Of a stretch of DNA of 64,000 nt, positions 1-10,940 are shown piece by piece. Under the pieces are notes generated by a model. It saw only the letters and a list, made by a program, of their open reading frames with translations, did not search any database and was not told the origin of the DNA. The stretch's first letter is position 1. The number at the start of each line of letters is the position of its first letter. This DNA comes from Byssothecium circinans (taxonomy: Eukaryota; Ascomycota; Dothideomycetes; Pleosporales; Massarinaceae), in contig ML976985.1 in assembly GCA_010015675.1 (NCBI GenBank), positions 1,342,192-1,406,191 on the forward strand. Reading direction: 5' to 3'. The position numbers and the translations under genes are program-made.

Positions 1-159
1 TGCATAGTTAGGCTTTTCTCCCAGCCTCAGCGATTCCAGCGCTTCAAGCGCTGCCTCAATACCTGCCATATTGGTGGAGATGTGGGTGGTGGAAGATTTT
101 GAAAAATTTCGTTGAACCGTGCATCAGGTGGGGCCGTGCATCAGGTGGTGAGCCACAGT
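1..159 (-). mobile_element. 5' end of a Pogo/Fot1-like DNA transposon (runs off the left edge)
   Basis: On the minus strand an ATG near position 80 opens a frame beginning MAGIEAALEALESL and continuing past the window edge. This resembles the N-terminal psq-type helix-turn-helix of fungal Pogo/Fot1 transposases (family recalled, not searched). Between that ATG and the interrupted gene lies a terminal region with a 15-bp direct repeat (core cgtgcatcaggtgg at about 117-131 and 133-147). The outer end reads CTGTGG directly after a TA dinucleotide at about 159-160, as expected for a TA-targeting Tc1/mariner/Pogo element. Only one end is in the window, so the target-site duplication cannot be checked. 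Confidence 0.6.
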
Positions 160-371
160 AGATCGGGATACGGCCATGTCCATGTTTTAACAACATCGAT
201 ACTATCGATCGCACTCTGCAGTTTCGATTGATCGGTAGGAGCAGCGTCTTTAATTGCCGCGAGAATGGCTTCGTGGATTAGCACTGCGGGTTCCTTCGCA
301 TCCTTGATAGCTGTGGATCGGTTCTTGATGTCGCCGACGCCGATGACGATGGGAGTTTCTGAGGGCGCCAT
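160..371 (-). pseudogene. Thiolase-like (acetyl-CoA acetyltransferase-like) protein, 5' fragment cut by the transposon
   Basis: The first about 70 codons start MAPSETPIVIGVGDIKN and run to VKTWTWPYPDL, which matches my memory of the N-terminus of fungal thiolase-like acetyl-CoA acyltransferases. These normally exceed 400 residues. After PYPDL the frame enters the transposon end and stops (TGA at 141-143). No catalytic cysteine region is present. The remainder, if it exists, lies beyond the transposon to the left of this window. The family call is moderately sure; the truncation is directly visible. Confidence 0.55.
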
Positions 372-1735
372 TTTTGCAGTTGTAATTACAGAAACGGTGC
401 ATGCGGTTGGAGGGACATGATGAAGTCAATATCACATGCATGCATCAGCTTGGGCGAGTCGTGATTGGCATGAGGAGATGTGAACTCCCAGGAAGGTTTG
501 CCGACACCGAGGTTACTTTCGCTTACATAACCCGCCTTCACCATGTCTAGTTTAAGGTATTTGCATCTTGTACTCAAAGGAACTACCAAAATCCATCACA
601 CTTCCAGTGTCCATGGCAGTGTATTGAATTCTCCTATCCGCTTGCGCTGCGCATTGTTGTCGTGGCTGAGCCTATGCCGTCACTCGTTCAGCTGAGAGGC
701 TCTTTTGTATAACTTCCTATAGGTCTTCCAGGATTCTAGAAGATCTCGAAAACTTTCTGCTAGTCCATGATACATGCCCAAAGGCGTGCGGTCATCTTTG
801 CTGTTCCGTCGGTGATGACCCGATTTGTACAGGCCCAAGCGAAGAGCTCCCCGACGTGGGAGTCTGTCGTCCACAGCAAGTCCACCCCATAATGTACAGC
901 TGAGTGTAGCATGCCATTTGAGGGAGGCATGTGTACTTTGACTGCGATCCTCTTGGCGGAGGCAGCGATGGTTATGTTGCGTCCTGATCTGGGAAATTTG
1001 GCTCAGAAGCTTGGAGGTGGTGTGCTTACTCGGTGACACTTGGGCACTAATTCGAGGAGAAAGTCCTGGAATCTGGTGTGTATCTGGAAATAAAGCTTCG
1101 TTGACGTAAGTTCCAAAGCTGCTTGATGGGATGCTTTGAAGCTTGAACGGTCTTCGGGTGTGGAATCTATCTGTTGATAATTTTGAGCTTTGTGTTCCGT
1201 TCCAGAAGAAGATACCATGGTAGGATATCGTTTAGCCGATGAAAGTGACTTCACAACAATATTTTGAGTACCGGTTTTGCCTTACCTCATGTATCTTTTA
1301 GAGCTGTAGCGGGGACTATGGGCTCGCGCACACAAGACCCTGGATTTTTCGACGGCACACGCTTCACTCGGAAAAAACATATGAAGTAAGCAGAGTAGGC
1401 TAGAGCAGTTCCGAAGGCCTGGTATAGGGCTTCTATGATAACGGCCCAAAGGAATGAGTAGCTCACTGGCCAGTAAACCCATGCGCATTCAACTCCCGAA
1501 CCCCCACTTCATATACGTATATGATTGAAAAGTGCAAATTAGCCCAACACCAATGGGACTACCCGAACGCCACCCTGGGATAAAACCACTTTAATCGTAG
1601 GCGATAGGGTCGCATCTCAGCTTACAATCCGACCATCCAGTCAAAAGAATCGCGTTTCCCCTCGTTCTCATTATCGTTAGCTTCCAACCCTCACTGACAC
1701 AACACGATCGTACCTGCGCACCCTTCGCCTCGAAA
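372..1735. other. Intergenic stretch with decayed coding remnants, no assignable gene
   Basis: Several minus-strand stretches look protein-like, but in shifting frames. Around 1300-1500 one frame gives a hydrophobic segment containing LWAVIIEALYQAFGTALAYS. Around 700-950 another frame contains VHYGVDLLWTTDSHVGELF. They do not join into one clean model and I do not recognise the family. They may be remains of a membrane protein gene. The region 1500-1735 is the promoter of the following gene; nothing else is seen. Confidence 0.3.
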
Positions 1736-2943
1736 ATGCACTGGAAAGGTATTTTTCTCGCACTACTCGCAGAGTATGTCTCTGGACAATCGAGGGCGCC
1801 GATGATGCGCTTCGAGTGCTCCCAGCTCGTCGTCGACCGTATAGACCCGCTTGTCAACCCCGGCACAACTCCTTCACCCCATCTCCATCAAATCGTCGGC
1901 GGCAACTCGTTCAACGCGACCATGGACCCAAAGACGCACGACCTCCCCTCCGCATCAACATGCACCAGCTGCACCTTCTCCGAAGACTTCTCCAACTACT
2001 GGACAGCGGTGCTCTTCTTCAGAGCGCGCAACGGAACCTTCAAGCGCGTCCCTCAATACGTGAGCGAAGGCCTCAAAGGCAATGGCGGCATCACAATATA
2101 CTATATCCCGTCCACCAACAACAAAACTGCCGTCACGGCCTTCAAACCAGGGTTCCGTATGCTCGTAGGCGATGCCATGGCGAGCAAACCGGGTCAGGCA
2201 CGCAAAGTCTGCCATCGATGCATGCCGGCGACAGGTGATAACAGTAACATTAACTGCGGGTCGCCAGATGCTCAGACGCTCCCGACGAAGTTCTGCGCTG
2301 GCGGTATTCGATCGATCATCACGTTTCCCACCTGCTGGGACGGAACGAACTTGGATAGTCCGGATCATATGAGCCATCTTGCTTATGCGACGGGTTCTGG
2401 TGCTACGGATGTTGGACCGACGGGTACGTGTCCGAAGACGCATCCTGTGGCGATTCCGCAGGTCATGTATGAAGTTATGTGGGATGTAAGTGCTCAACAC
2501 ACTTCGCGATTGCCGGTGGACGGGGCTGACGGGAAAATGTTAGACGCGACCTTTCAATGACAAGGCTTTGTGGCCGGCGGATGGTTCCCAGCCCTTCGTC
2601 TGGAGCACTGGCGATCAGTAAGTTGATATGCACTTCGTGGATGTACAATGAATTGCTGATTCTGTTGGTAGGCATGGGTACTCGCAGCACGGAGACTACG
2701 TGTTCGGCTGGAAAGATGACACACTTCAGCGTGCTATGAACGCAAGGTGCGATGGAGACGTCTGTAAAGAGTTGAAGACACAGACCGCGGAGGAGGCGAA
2801 CAAGTGTACCATACCTCGCACCGTGAATGAGGACTACGATGGATGTAAGTACACACCCTTGCGGATGAGCGAGTTTCCTGGATTTCATTACTGATTAAGT
2901 TACAGGGCTGACCACTCTTCCGGGTGATCGTATGCTTTTCTAG
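1736..2943 (+). CDS. Secreted DUF1996 domain protein
   Basis: Four exons (1736-2485, 2544-2617, 2672-2844, 2906-2943) with GT..AG introns and consistent phases give a 344-residue protein. The first about 18 residues form a signal peptide. [20 protein letters not shown] followed by HLHQIVGG, then later [13 protein letters not shown] and [10 protein letters not shown], are the hallmark blocks of DUF1996, a fungal extracellular domain often paired with WSC domains; no WSC domain is present here. Several cysteines (CTSC, CHRC) suggest disulfides. The biochemical function of the family is not established. It is likely exported to the cell wall or medium. The next gene (RNase H-like) converges on it. 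Confidence 0.85.
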
Positions 2944-3418
2944 AGAGGATAGTAGTGGTGAAAGAGTCTGGATTGAACCGACCAGTAGTTCTGCGCCGAA
3001 TCGCCAACTTTCAATGGATAATTTCAATATATGATGTTTCTGACTGGAGTGACGGGAGCCAATTCCACACTAGTGGACAGTGTAGAAGGCGCCAAATCTA
3101 GCCATATTTAGCATACTGGAGCCGCAAAAAGGTGAGGACTTCGGCAAAGCTTGGCTCTCCTAGGTTGTGTTCGACGCTGCCAGTCCGGGTAGTTACAAAG
3201 CCAGTCCATGGAACTTGGTTCATGTTTAACGCCGAGTGTTACACCTCCCGGAACCGCTCTTTCATGAACAAAACTGTCTCTTCCTTGCTGTGAGGGTTCT
3301 GGTTGATTGATTAAATGCCGAGAATCTTTCGTGGACCACTTCTATTGATCGCGCTTCTCCCGGTAAGGGGAGTGGGTCTAACTCATCACATCCGCATATT
3401 CCGCATAGCCAGTGAAAC
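2944..3418. other. Convergent intergenic region
   Basis: This holds the 3' flanks of two converging genes. I see no further gene, repeat or RNA here. Confidence 0.5.
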
Positions 3419-4585
3419 CTACTCAGCAGCAAGCTTTTCAAGAGCCCTCTCATCAGTCTCTCGAGTGCTCTCATACACGTTGGTGACTATCCCTTTCGAC
3501 ACTAGTTGGGTCTTGTTCGCGCGCCAAAGCCATTCAGCCGCAAAGTCCTCTCCGGCGTTCATAATATTTAGCGGAACGTCGTGCGCCATTTTTAATGTCG
3601 CAGTGTAGTCTCCCGGAAAAGCCTGAGCTTGTTCGCGAGCGGCCGTTTCCGCATTTTGATGGGCCGCTTTGTTGCCCCTGCTTGCCTGATGTCCTTTTAC
3701 CCAGGCCAGCTCGACTCGGATACCTCGATCTACCAACCAGTCGCTCCAATCATAGAAGTCCTGAATAGCTAGACGGGGGCCCATCATCGGCCCAAGAGGC
3801 ATGTGGCTTGGATTGTTTGAAGCTAGACATTGCAGTAATCCCTTCCTGTCCGTATAAATCCGCACTCGCTCAATTTCCCGGGTCCCAGACTCAACTTCTT
3901 GCACCGCAATCCCTAGGGCTGCCGTCATAGCGAAGTGTTCTGCATCTCCGATAGATCCGGTATGTCGGCCGAGCAAATAGCGTCGCTTCGATAACTCCCA
4001 GCCTGGAAATACGGATGGAGAGGTACTAATTGCGCACGCTGTGTTCGTCCAGATCTTCGTCGGTGTCTCTTTCGTCAACCATACAACGCCGGCGCCCATG
4101 CACCCCTCTTCCGCAACGCCTTTCTTCGTGACATGGCAACCGTCGGTCCAGAAAATGGCGGCCTTGTCGAGGTTTGACACGTCGGAAGTGAGGACAACGT
4201 CTGGAGCGTGCATGACATTAGCTTCGTTCGGAGGCAGAATGATCTCGCCCCGAAACCGTCGACTAGTTCCCACGAGGCTTTGGTACAAGCGGCTTTTGCG
4301 CTCCTTCTCCTGCTCTCGAAGATCCTTTGCTTGGAAGCGCGCGGCTTTCCAGGCCGGTTCTGCTCTTTCTTGTTGTCGTCTCTCCTTACGCTCCAGGCGC
4401 TTCGCTTCACGTTTTGCTTCACGGGCCGGATCCTCCTTCTTTTGCTGCTGAGGCTTCTGATGTTGCCTAAGGACCTCTTCTGTGATATGCGGTACCCACA
4501 ACCCGTTCTTGAGATACGGCATGTTGGAAGCAATCGGGTCGTCGGGATCGGATCTAGTCTTTCGCGACGGCACACGGAGAAACAA
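3419..4585 (-). CDS. Stand-alone RNase H-like domain protein
   Basis: A single exon of 388 residues. The N-terminal about 110 residues are Lys/Arg/Glu/Gln-rich and probably coiled. The RNase H fold follows: FWTDG (first acidic residue), GDAEHFAMTAAL (Glu), RIYTDRKGLL (second Asp) and LAWVKGH (His). The last conserved Asp of the usual GNEKAD motif appears to be His (GNKAAH). Such domains occur in LTR/LINE polyproteins, but no reverse transcriptase or integrase flanks it and the frame is intact, so a domesticated or host RNase H-like gene is more likely. An internal start at MPYLKNGLWVP (about 66 bp downstream) is equally possible. Confidence 0.7.
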   Translation of the reverse strand: MFLRVPSRKTRSDPDDPIASNMPYLKNGLWVPHITEEVLRQHQKPQQQKKEDPAREAKREAKRLERKERRQQERAEPAWKAARFQAKDLREQEKERKSRLYQSLVGTSRRFRGEIILPPNEANVMHAPDVVLTSDVSNLDKAAIFWTDGCHVTKKGVAEEGCMGAGVVWLTKETPTKIWTNTACAISTSPSVFPGWELSKRRYLLGRHTGSIGDAEHFAMTAALGIAVQEVESGTREIERVRIYTDRKGLLQCLASNNPSHMPLGPMMGPRLAIQDFYDWSDWLVDRGIRVELAWVKGHQASRGNKAAHQNAETAAREQAQAFPGDYTATLKMAHDVPLNIMNAGEDFAAEWLWRANKTQLVSKGIVTNVYESTRETDERALEKLAAE

Positions 4586-5726
4586 GCAGGTTGTGCTAGT
4601 TCAGGTCTGGCCGTCAGTAGTGAAGAGTGACGAGGTTGGGTGGCGGGGAAAACCTTGAAGCAGGCCTCCGCGCGGGGCACCGGTGAATGCGCTATTCATA
4701 GATCGGACCGACGTATAATCTTCAAATTTCCAGTAGGTGGCGCGAGCTAAGCTGCGTTCTGCTGTGCCTCAGAGTTACCTTCCAAAGTTCCTGCGAGAAG
4801 GGGCTTTGCGATTGATGTAAGTGATACGACAGGTTAGTTCATGATACAAATCGAATTGCGCAACTCTCTTCGGGATCGAGTTTCGATATGAGACGAAGCG
4901 CAGCATGCGTGAGACAATGGAGATGCACCCAGCTGCGATGGAGGCCACAGGACTAAGATAAAAAGCCGCTGGCAATGCAGACGACGCAGACCAAGTACGG
5001 AGGCCAGGAGAGCTGCGTGGCCAACGAAGTATTGGGGTGATTGCGCTGCGCCAGAAGAAAATCAGTGAAAGTTTCCAGTTTGGCGCGGGATGTGACCATA
5101 TGAACACGAACACGAACACGAACACTCCACCTCTAATGGCTAAGTTGATGAAGAGAATGGAACTGGGCAAATTCTTCAACCCGCAATTAAAAGATTTTAT
5201 TCTTCCAGCCTTTGCCAGAGAGCGTATACCATTTCCTTTTGGCATCTAGCACCTCAGCGAAGCCGGTAATGGCGAAAATAACGAGGAATAAGGTTCAGCA
5301 CTTCAGAGCCGCAGCCAAGTACAGTTGTACTCGAGGCAGTTCAAGAGGTGATTCGCTAGCAAGATAATCCTTATCATGTCGACCGGGACAAGAGTAACTG
5401 AACCTCTTCAATGTCGGTACACCCAATCTTCACTTCCTCATCGACCAGAACTCAAGCCGTCCAGTCCTTCTAGCAAATATTGGTATACAATTAGATTTAG
5501 GGCGATAACGGCTGCAATCCGATACCCCCTTCAGCATTGAATGGCATTGCCGGGTTCCAGTGAAGCGTATAGAAGTTATGATCTTGTGTGGGGTTGATAG
5601 CGATGAGGTATCTACCCTTTCATAGAACAGTAGGACTCAGTAGATAGAAGATAGTGGGATCATGGTAAAAGCCATTCCGTTACACACAATAATACTTCTC
5701 GATTCAGATCATCCCTTACACTAGTA
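4586..5726. other. Intergenic region with a hexanucleotide microsatellite
   Basis: Open frames here are short and unrecognised. At 5102-5125 the unit gaacac is repeated four times. A 156-codon minus-strand frame across it has no domain I recognise and reads as chance. No gene is called. Confidence 0.5.
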
Positions 5727-6320
5727 CTAGATTCTATTCTCCGCAGTCCAAACCTTCACTCTCTCCCAATCTCCGCATGTCCTTACCTGTCCGTCTCCCC
5801 AAACTTTCCCGTCCTCTGAACACAACAACTCGGCATCAGCATGGCACATGACTTCCTGTCGCAGCGAATCCAGACAATGCATTGTGTGTTCGAAAGCGAC
5901 GGTTTGGTTAACACCTTCGGTGAAATGGTAAAGTGCGGCGCGAATAACAGACTACAGCATATGGTCAGTGAATGGTTTAGAGAGCTGAAGAGTGAAATAT
6001 AGACCACCATGCCAAGCAATGGATCTGATGATAAGCAACTACGAAGTACGTGCTTTCAGGACTGTTCATGTGGTGTGGGATACTGGCTGGTAGATGTCGT
6101 GATTGAACGTCCTCATTTGAGAGAGCGATAAGGCCTTGACCCGCTATAATCATGTGAGCTTGACCAACTTATGTTACGGGTTTCACTGCTTGGATTTCCA
6201 ATCCTGGAGTACGTACCTGGGAACAAATCTTTCCATAATGAATTTGCAACTGTTTTGTTGGCATGACCCATAGTGAATCTGTGATGAGGGGAGTCATTTG
6301 AGTTTGCTTGTAGGAGGATT
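5727..6320 (-). CDS. DUF3328 / UstYa-like protein (partial model, possible frame break)
   Basis: Three minus-strand exons are visible. 6320-6217 ends with NSLWKDLFP. 6143-about 6008 carries GQGLIALSNED and YHQIHCLA. 5951-5727 starts VIRAALYHF and holds FEHTMHCLDSLRQEVMCHAD. The two HxxHC motifs followed by LRQxxMCxAD are diagnostic of the UstYa/DUF3328 family: membrane-anchored oxidases or cyclases of fungal RiPP and other secondary metabolite pathways. The 6216-6144 intron is phase-consistent. The next one (donor near 6007, acceptor at 5952) is off by one base, so this allele may be frameshifted. The N-terminal transmembrane exon was not found. Confidence 0.7.
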
Positions 6321-6946
6321 CTGAAGGCGTGAGTAACTTTTCAGCTGTCCGGATCTATTTGCACGCTTCCTAGGTTGGGTGGGTCTAGACGTACGGCTGT
6401 GATGTATTTAATCAATATCGAAAGCATCGATTTTCTTTGATGCAAGTGGATAATGCCTGGAGTAGGCAGGTATGTTTTCTTGATTTCTGAGAGGTGCTTG
6501 CTTGGGAAAGGAAGCAGTGTTCATTGAAGCAGAACCGCTTAAATGCTGAGCTTCGGGTAGTACAAACCTATTAGTGGACCGGTAGGCCCATGGCGTACCT
6601 ATGTAAGGTTGTATTCCCGAGTTCGCCTTCCGGCGAGCTCAAATGTAGGTCGAGCCTGAAACCTCGCATGCATACTTGTTAAAAACGAGTCGGATATTGC
6701 GATGGAACGCCCCGGTCCGCTCCCGTTGCCACATCTGCATCAGGGAGTTCTCACGTAATTGTTTGTCTGCAGCGCAATATCGCGCCTTGCTTCTGCGGGC
6801 TGTCACAAGTCCTGGTGATTGCGACTCAAATTCCGCAGCGGCGCATGCGGCATAGTTACAGCGACTTTTCTCCCCGCCAGTCCATCACTAGTCCATCATA
6901 TTTGCTGTGTCGATTGTAATCTAAGAACTGCACTTTGACCTCGAAT
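6321..6946. other. Upstream region of the DUF3328-like gene and promoter of the GNAT gene
   Basis: The missing 5' exon of the DUF3328-like gene should lie here on the minus strand, but I cannot identify it. I see no other feature. Confidence 0.4.
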
Positions 6947-7716
6947 ATGGAGTTACGCCTTTCTGAAGTCACTTCAGAAGAAGAGTTCGATGCCATTTGG
7001 CCCGTCGACTTCAAAGCGTTCCACAACCCCCACAACACCTTTTCAAAGTTTTTCAACCCCATTCATACTACTCTCGACGAAGCGATCAATGTTTCAAAAG
7101 AGCGCCACATTCGTATGTGGAAAGTGAACCCCGCTTGCCACTGGATCAAGGTAATGGACGTCGAGTCGAGGAGTGTCTTGGGCGCGGCATGCTGGGGAAT
7201 CAATATCGGCGAGCATGCACCCAAGCCAAATGCAGAGAAGAAAGCATTCAACGCAGGCTGGCATATCGAAGGGTCCGAGGAGAAGTTGTTTGCAGAGAAA
7301 CTGATTGGAGGATTAATGGAGTTCATTGCTGAGAGAGTGGCAAGGCCTCACATTGGTACGCGATGTCAAATTTTCTTGGCACTTTCTGGAGCTTACAGAT
7401 GATAGTCCTCAATCAAATGATAGTCCATCCTGACTATCGTCGGTACGGTATCGGCCGAATGCTCATCGAATGGGGTGTACGTGAAGCCGATAAACATGGG
7501 GTGGAGACTGTTATTGAGTCCGTTCCTTTTGCGGCCCCTGTCTATGAGAAGTGTGGCTTTGGACGTCTTGAGCAGATTGGTATCGACTTTAGCGTTGAGA
7601 ACCCTAGCGACACTTGGAAAAAATACCAGAGTGAGGATACGAGGGCGTTCTTAATGTGGAGGCCTGTGGGTCATGACTATCGGGAGGGCGATGTGATTCC
7701 TTGGAAGACTACTTGA
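6947..7716 (+). CDS. GNAT-family N-acetyltransferase
   Basis: Two exons, 6947-7355 and 7406-7716; the acceptor is the ATAG before 7406, which restores frame. The start at MELRLSEV is the first true ATG. The second exon has the acetyl-CoA binding signature VHPDYRRYGIGRMLIEWG (motif A, R/QxxGxG/A) followed by YEKCGFGRLEQIG (motif B). About 240 residues, normal for fungal small-molecule or peptide GNATs. The substrate is unknown. A decayed Baeyer-Villiger monooxygenase gene ends immediately downstream on the other strand. Confidence 0.85.
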
Positions 7717-7739
7717 TTGGATACATAGGTCTATCTTTG

Positions 7740-8653
7740 TCCTTCCTGCTCCAAAGTTGTTTGGATAAATACGTGGGAGATCGGATGTAGTTGTTCAATC
7801 CAGTGGCAGTCTTCTGAGCCCGAGGAACAAGCTGGATTGCCGAGGAGACATTGCCAATGACGCGCACATTCTTGTTGCTGAAGTCGATACTGGAATCCCT
7901 ACAGGTAAGATCTCAGTATTCCGAAGCTCCTCGAAAGGGAGTAGGAGTCTGACCGATGCGCCGTATGAACAAGCTCGCCCGTGAAGTCTGACAGGCCTTC
8001 GATCGCGGGCCACTTCCACTTGCTGAACAGCAGTCAGCGTGGGAGGTACAATGCAACGACAACCGCTCAGAGCCCTACTTCAAGAATCCAGCACCATTGA
8101 TAAGCATATCACATTGATCCTGAATCTCCTTAGCATGATACTGGATGTTGAGGTGCTATCTACTCGTGGTCTCATCGCAAAGTGTAGAGTTACAGCGCCT
8201 TCTAGCGGAATAAAAGTCGTCGAGTTGATGGTTGAGAGCGTTTTCTTTGATATATGCGTAAATATTATGCCCCGATGAGTAGAAAGAAGGTCAGTCCGGG
8301 TTTGGTGCGAATGGGAAACTGTAGATATGCGATAGAATCTCACACTGTTCGTAATGTAGACATTAGCCTCCTCTGGAGTGTAGAACACGATGTGACGCAC
8401 ATACCGCAACGCCTAGGTATCGGTTCTCGAACCAAGTCCCTCCAACATCTATGTTCTTCTCGTAGATTACGAAGTCGATCAACTCCTGCAGGTCGGGGCT
8501 GACTTTCATCTCGTGAGCGAGGGTCAAACCGGACATGCCCGCTCCGATACACATGACACGGAGCGTACGGGATGTGAAAGTTGCCTGGGGATTCACCGGA
8601 ATTGAATTGGAAGGATACCCGTTCGATGCATCATGCTGCTGCTGAGGAGTCAT
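7740..8653 (-). pseudogene. Baeyer-Villiger flavin monooxygenase pseudogene
   Basis: It starts at MTPQQQHDAS (8653). The Rossmann FAD motif GAGMSGL and GGTWFENRY (the flavin monooxygenase GGTW block) are intact. A probable intron starts at 8411. The next exon carries HIYSFPFAPNPD, then a TGA (8293-8291) where Trp is expected, then PSFYSSG. Further on come KWKWPAIEGLSDF and the second nucleotide-binding site as GNVSSA (normally GxGxSG/A), in different frames. It fades out after YIRSPTYL, without the C-terminal half. A premature stop, frameshifts and truncation mean no functional enzyme. Confidence 0.8.
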
Positions 8654-9674
8654 TGGGATTGACCTCGTCTGCGAAGACGAAATGAGATAACAATTCTTGA
8701 CAACGAAACGCCATGCTTCGCACATCTGACTTATTGTGAGTGGAATTGCTGTCGAATAAGCATTCTCGGAAACTTGGTCTAGAGTTCCTCCGGCAGTAGT
8801 GCTTCGCGCGCATACCAAACGCGAAGGCCGAGAGTCTTCCGTTCTAGTAGTGAGTACAGCGTACATAAGGTCGGAAAATCTCCGAGCGTAAGACGTGGCA
8901 CAGCGATAATCGCATGATTGCGGGCAGTACGGATCTCGGTTCGTCCCAACATGGAACGATGATCCATTACTCCTACAACGAATCATCATGACCTCCGGCC
9001 GGAGTGACCACGGACAAGAACACGGCGCTGCGTGTATCACCACTCGGATCCAAAGCTTCTTGGGATAGGAAGCAGATGTCGACATTGCAGATCTAGCACG
9101 AGTCGGCTATGTCAATGCATCCATGGTAGAAACCATCGATCATCTCGCGAATCGAAAGGTCACCTCGCAAAAGCCGCCGGTCGACAAGCCCTTCTCACTT
9201 TGCATGATAGCGTAGATTCCGGTCATCCGATGCATCTAACTGGATAAATCAATTTCGTTTTGGCTTTCCTTTGGTAGCCGTACTGACCAGCTGGACTGAT
9301 CAAAACTGGCCATGACCAACAGCATCAAGGAGCTAGACCATTAATAGCACTGCGTCTAAGGACGGGGAAAAGACTCTGTCACGGTCCCTAAATCCTTCGA
9401 GTCATTTTCAACTTTCCGGCCACTTATGTCGATGAGCTTATATATTTTATTAGATAGATAGGCGCACGTAAAGAGCGATAGACAATTTGAGGTACGCTTA
9501 AAACAGGGCTCGGATTCGGAATTAGTATAAGGTACGCTTAAAATAGGGCTTCGACTTGGATTTAGTCGATATTAATTCCTCGTAAGTATCCCTTTACGTT
9601 AATTAGTGTATACCATGGTAGTGACTAACTGCTTTCAAACTTATACTATTCATAATCGAAGAACTCGAAGAACT
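8654..9674. other. Intergenic region with a short tandem repeat
   Basis: No gene is recognised. A ~37-bp unit beginning aggtacgcttaaaa occurs twice in tandem (9490-9526 and 9530-9566) with several mismatches, in AT-rich relic sequence. A plus-strand stretch near 9080-9230 looks protein-like but cannot be tied to a model. Confidence 0.4.
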
Positions 9675-10940
9675 TTAGACTTCTAGTAAACCTTTCCTAT
9701 ATGTTTTATCAGGTCGTGGTGCTTTAACGTACGCGATTGCATCCCTCGTTTGCCTGAAGTTCTCGCACCCATATCGGAATAGCTCAGCGAATGTTCCCTT
9801 CTTACAGTCATTGCCGTCTTGATCCTCATCCCAAAGCTCCCCCAACTCCTTGTCGTGGGTTAAAGCCTTTCCACGAAAGACCTTTTGCATACTCGATCGG
9901 GATAGCAGACGCCAAACTAATCGCTCAGCATGTCCATAGTTTTCGCCTGTTGTGTTACCATCAACCGGCAGTGCGAAGAGATCAAACATCCTCTGGCCGC
10001 AACCTTTGAATCCTAGAGTTGTCTCAGCCCCCCAGGTCTCTTCCAAACCGTCCCAGAGGAGCACCTTGCTCGCCCAGTAGTCGACAGCACTAAAGCCATC
10101 ACCCGCATCTTCGAGGAGGCAGAGGCGGTTCCAACACATGACCTGGGTGACGTATTCGTCCACGATTGCAGGATCTTGGCTAATACCCCACTGGAATTTC
10201 TGTGCTCGCTCGAGGTCCAATGGCTGCTCAGCGACAATCTTCATCAAGGGGTTTTTCATGAGGCCAGCGGAGTTGGTGTGGCCTTCCCATAGATGGCAGA
10301 AAAGTTTGTGCCTGGTTAAAATCATCGTCAGTGGAGACTTCCTTGATGCTGATTCACGGGAGAGCAATTACCATCGATGGATGAATGGGTTTCCCTTCCT
10401 GGCAGACACAAAGTGATTGCCAATATGAGTGCCATACACCCATGGAGCCGCGATCTCGTAGGGAGTGCTTGGGTCCTCCAGCTTCGCCCAACAAATGCGA
10501 TCGATACTTCGAATTAACGGGATGCCCACGTCTAGGAAGACGCCCCCATGTGCATACAAGCAAGCCCCACGGAGCATATCGGCACTGTGGGGCCCTACGT
10601 GAGGGCCATCCATCGTTCCGCTTACGAAGGAATCTGGTAAAACCGCCTCAGGAACATATTTCAGAAAGTAGTTGTTCGAGTCTGTAGTGCTGTCCAATAC
10701 GCGAACAGTCCAACCATCATAGACGTGCATGCGGACCCAGGCACAGACATTTCTCTGACACCATGGTGGCATAGAACGTATCCCCGAAGTCCAGAAGGCC
10801 CAGATGTTCTTTTCCGATGTAACCGAGCGGAAGGTACTGAGGCTCTCGAGGATTTGTTCATCGTTTCGTTCATCTCGAGCCTCGACAAACGAAAGTTGGT
10901 CCCGGTATGCGGCGGGGATCTCAAATTTTTGAGGCGACAT
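9675..10940 (-). CDS. Capsular-polysaccharide-synthesis-type glycosyltransferase
   Basis: Two exons (10940-10372, 10311-9675; 60-bp intron) encode 401 residues starting MSPQKFEIPAAY. NIWAFWTSG, MPPWCQRNV, GPHVGPHSADMLRGACLY and HGGVFLDVG form the core of fungal Caps_synth/GT32-like transferases; the GG(V)FLD element corresponds to the sugar-nucleotide/metal site. HFVSARKGNPFIHRW marks the end of exon 1. An upstream in-frame ATG (11129) would add a hydrophobic leader; the family usually starts near the chosen Met. It probably transfers a sugar to a small molecule or glycan. It lies next to a P450 pair, so a tailoring role is possible. Confidence 0.8.

Noticed and set aside
1955..2500. 181-codon minus-strand frame under the DUF1996 gene
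   Set aside because: Antisense shadow of a well-supported spliced gene; no domain.
4775..5245. 156-codon minus-strand membrane protein gene
   Set aside because: Its hydrophobic VFVFVF run comes from the gaacac microsatellite; no domain or intron support.
9080..9235. Ketoreductase-like or PKS fragment on the plus strand
   Set aside because: A stretch reading ADLARVGYVNASMVETIDHL looks protein-like, but no flanking domain or model supports a PKS.
9607..9630. Shared tgtataccatggta word near 9607 and 37708 as a regulatory site
   Set aside because: Only about 15-20 bp with a palindromic core; two occurrences in 64 kb of mixed context are not enough.
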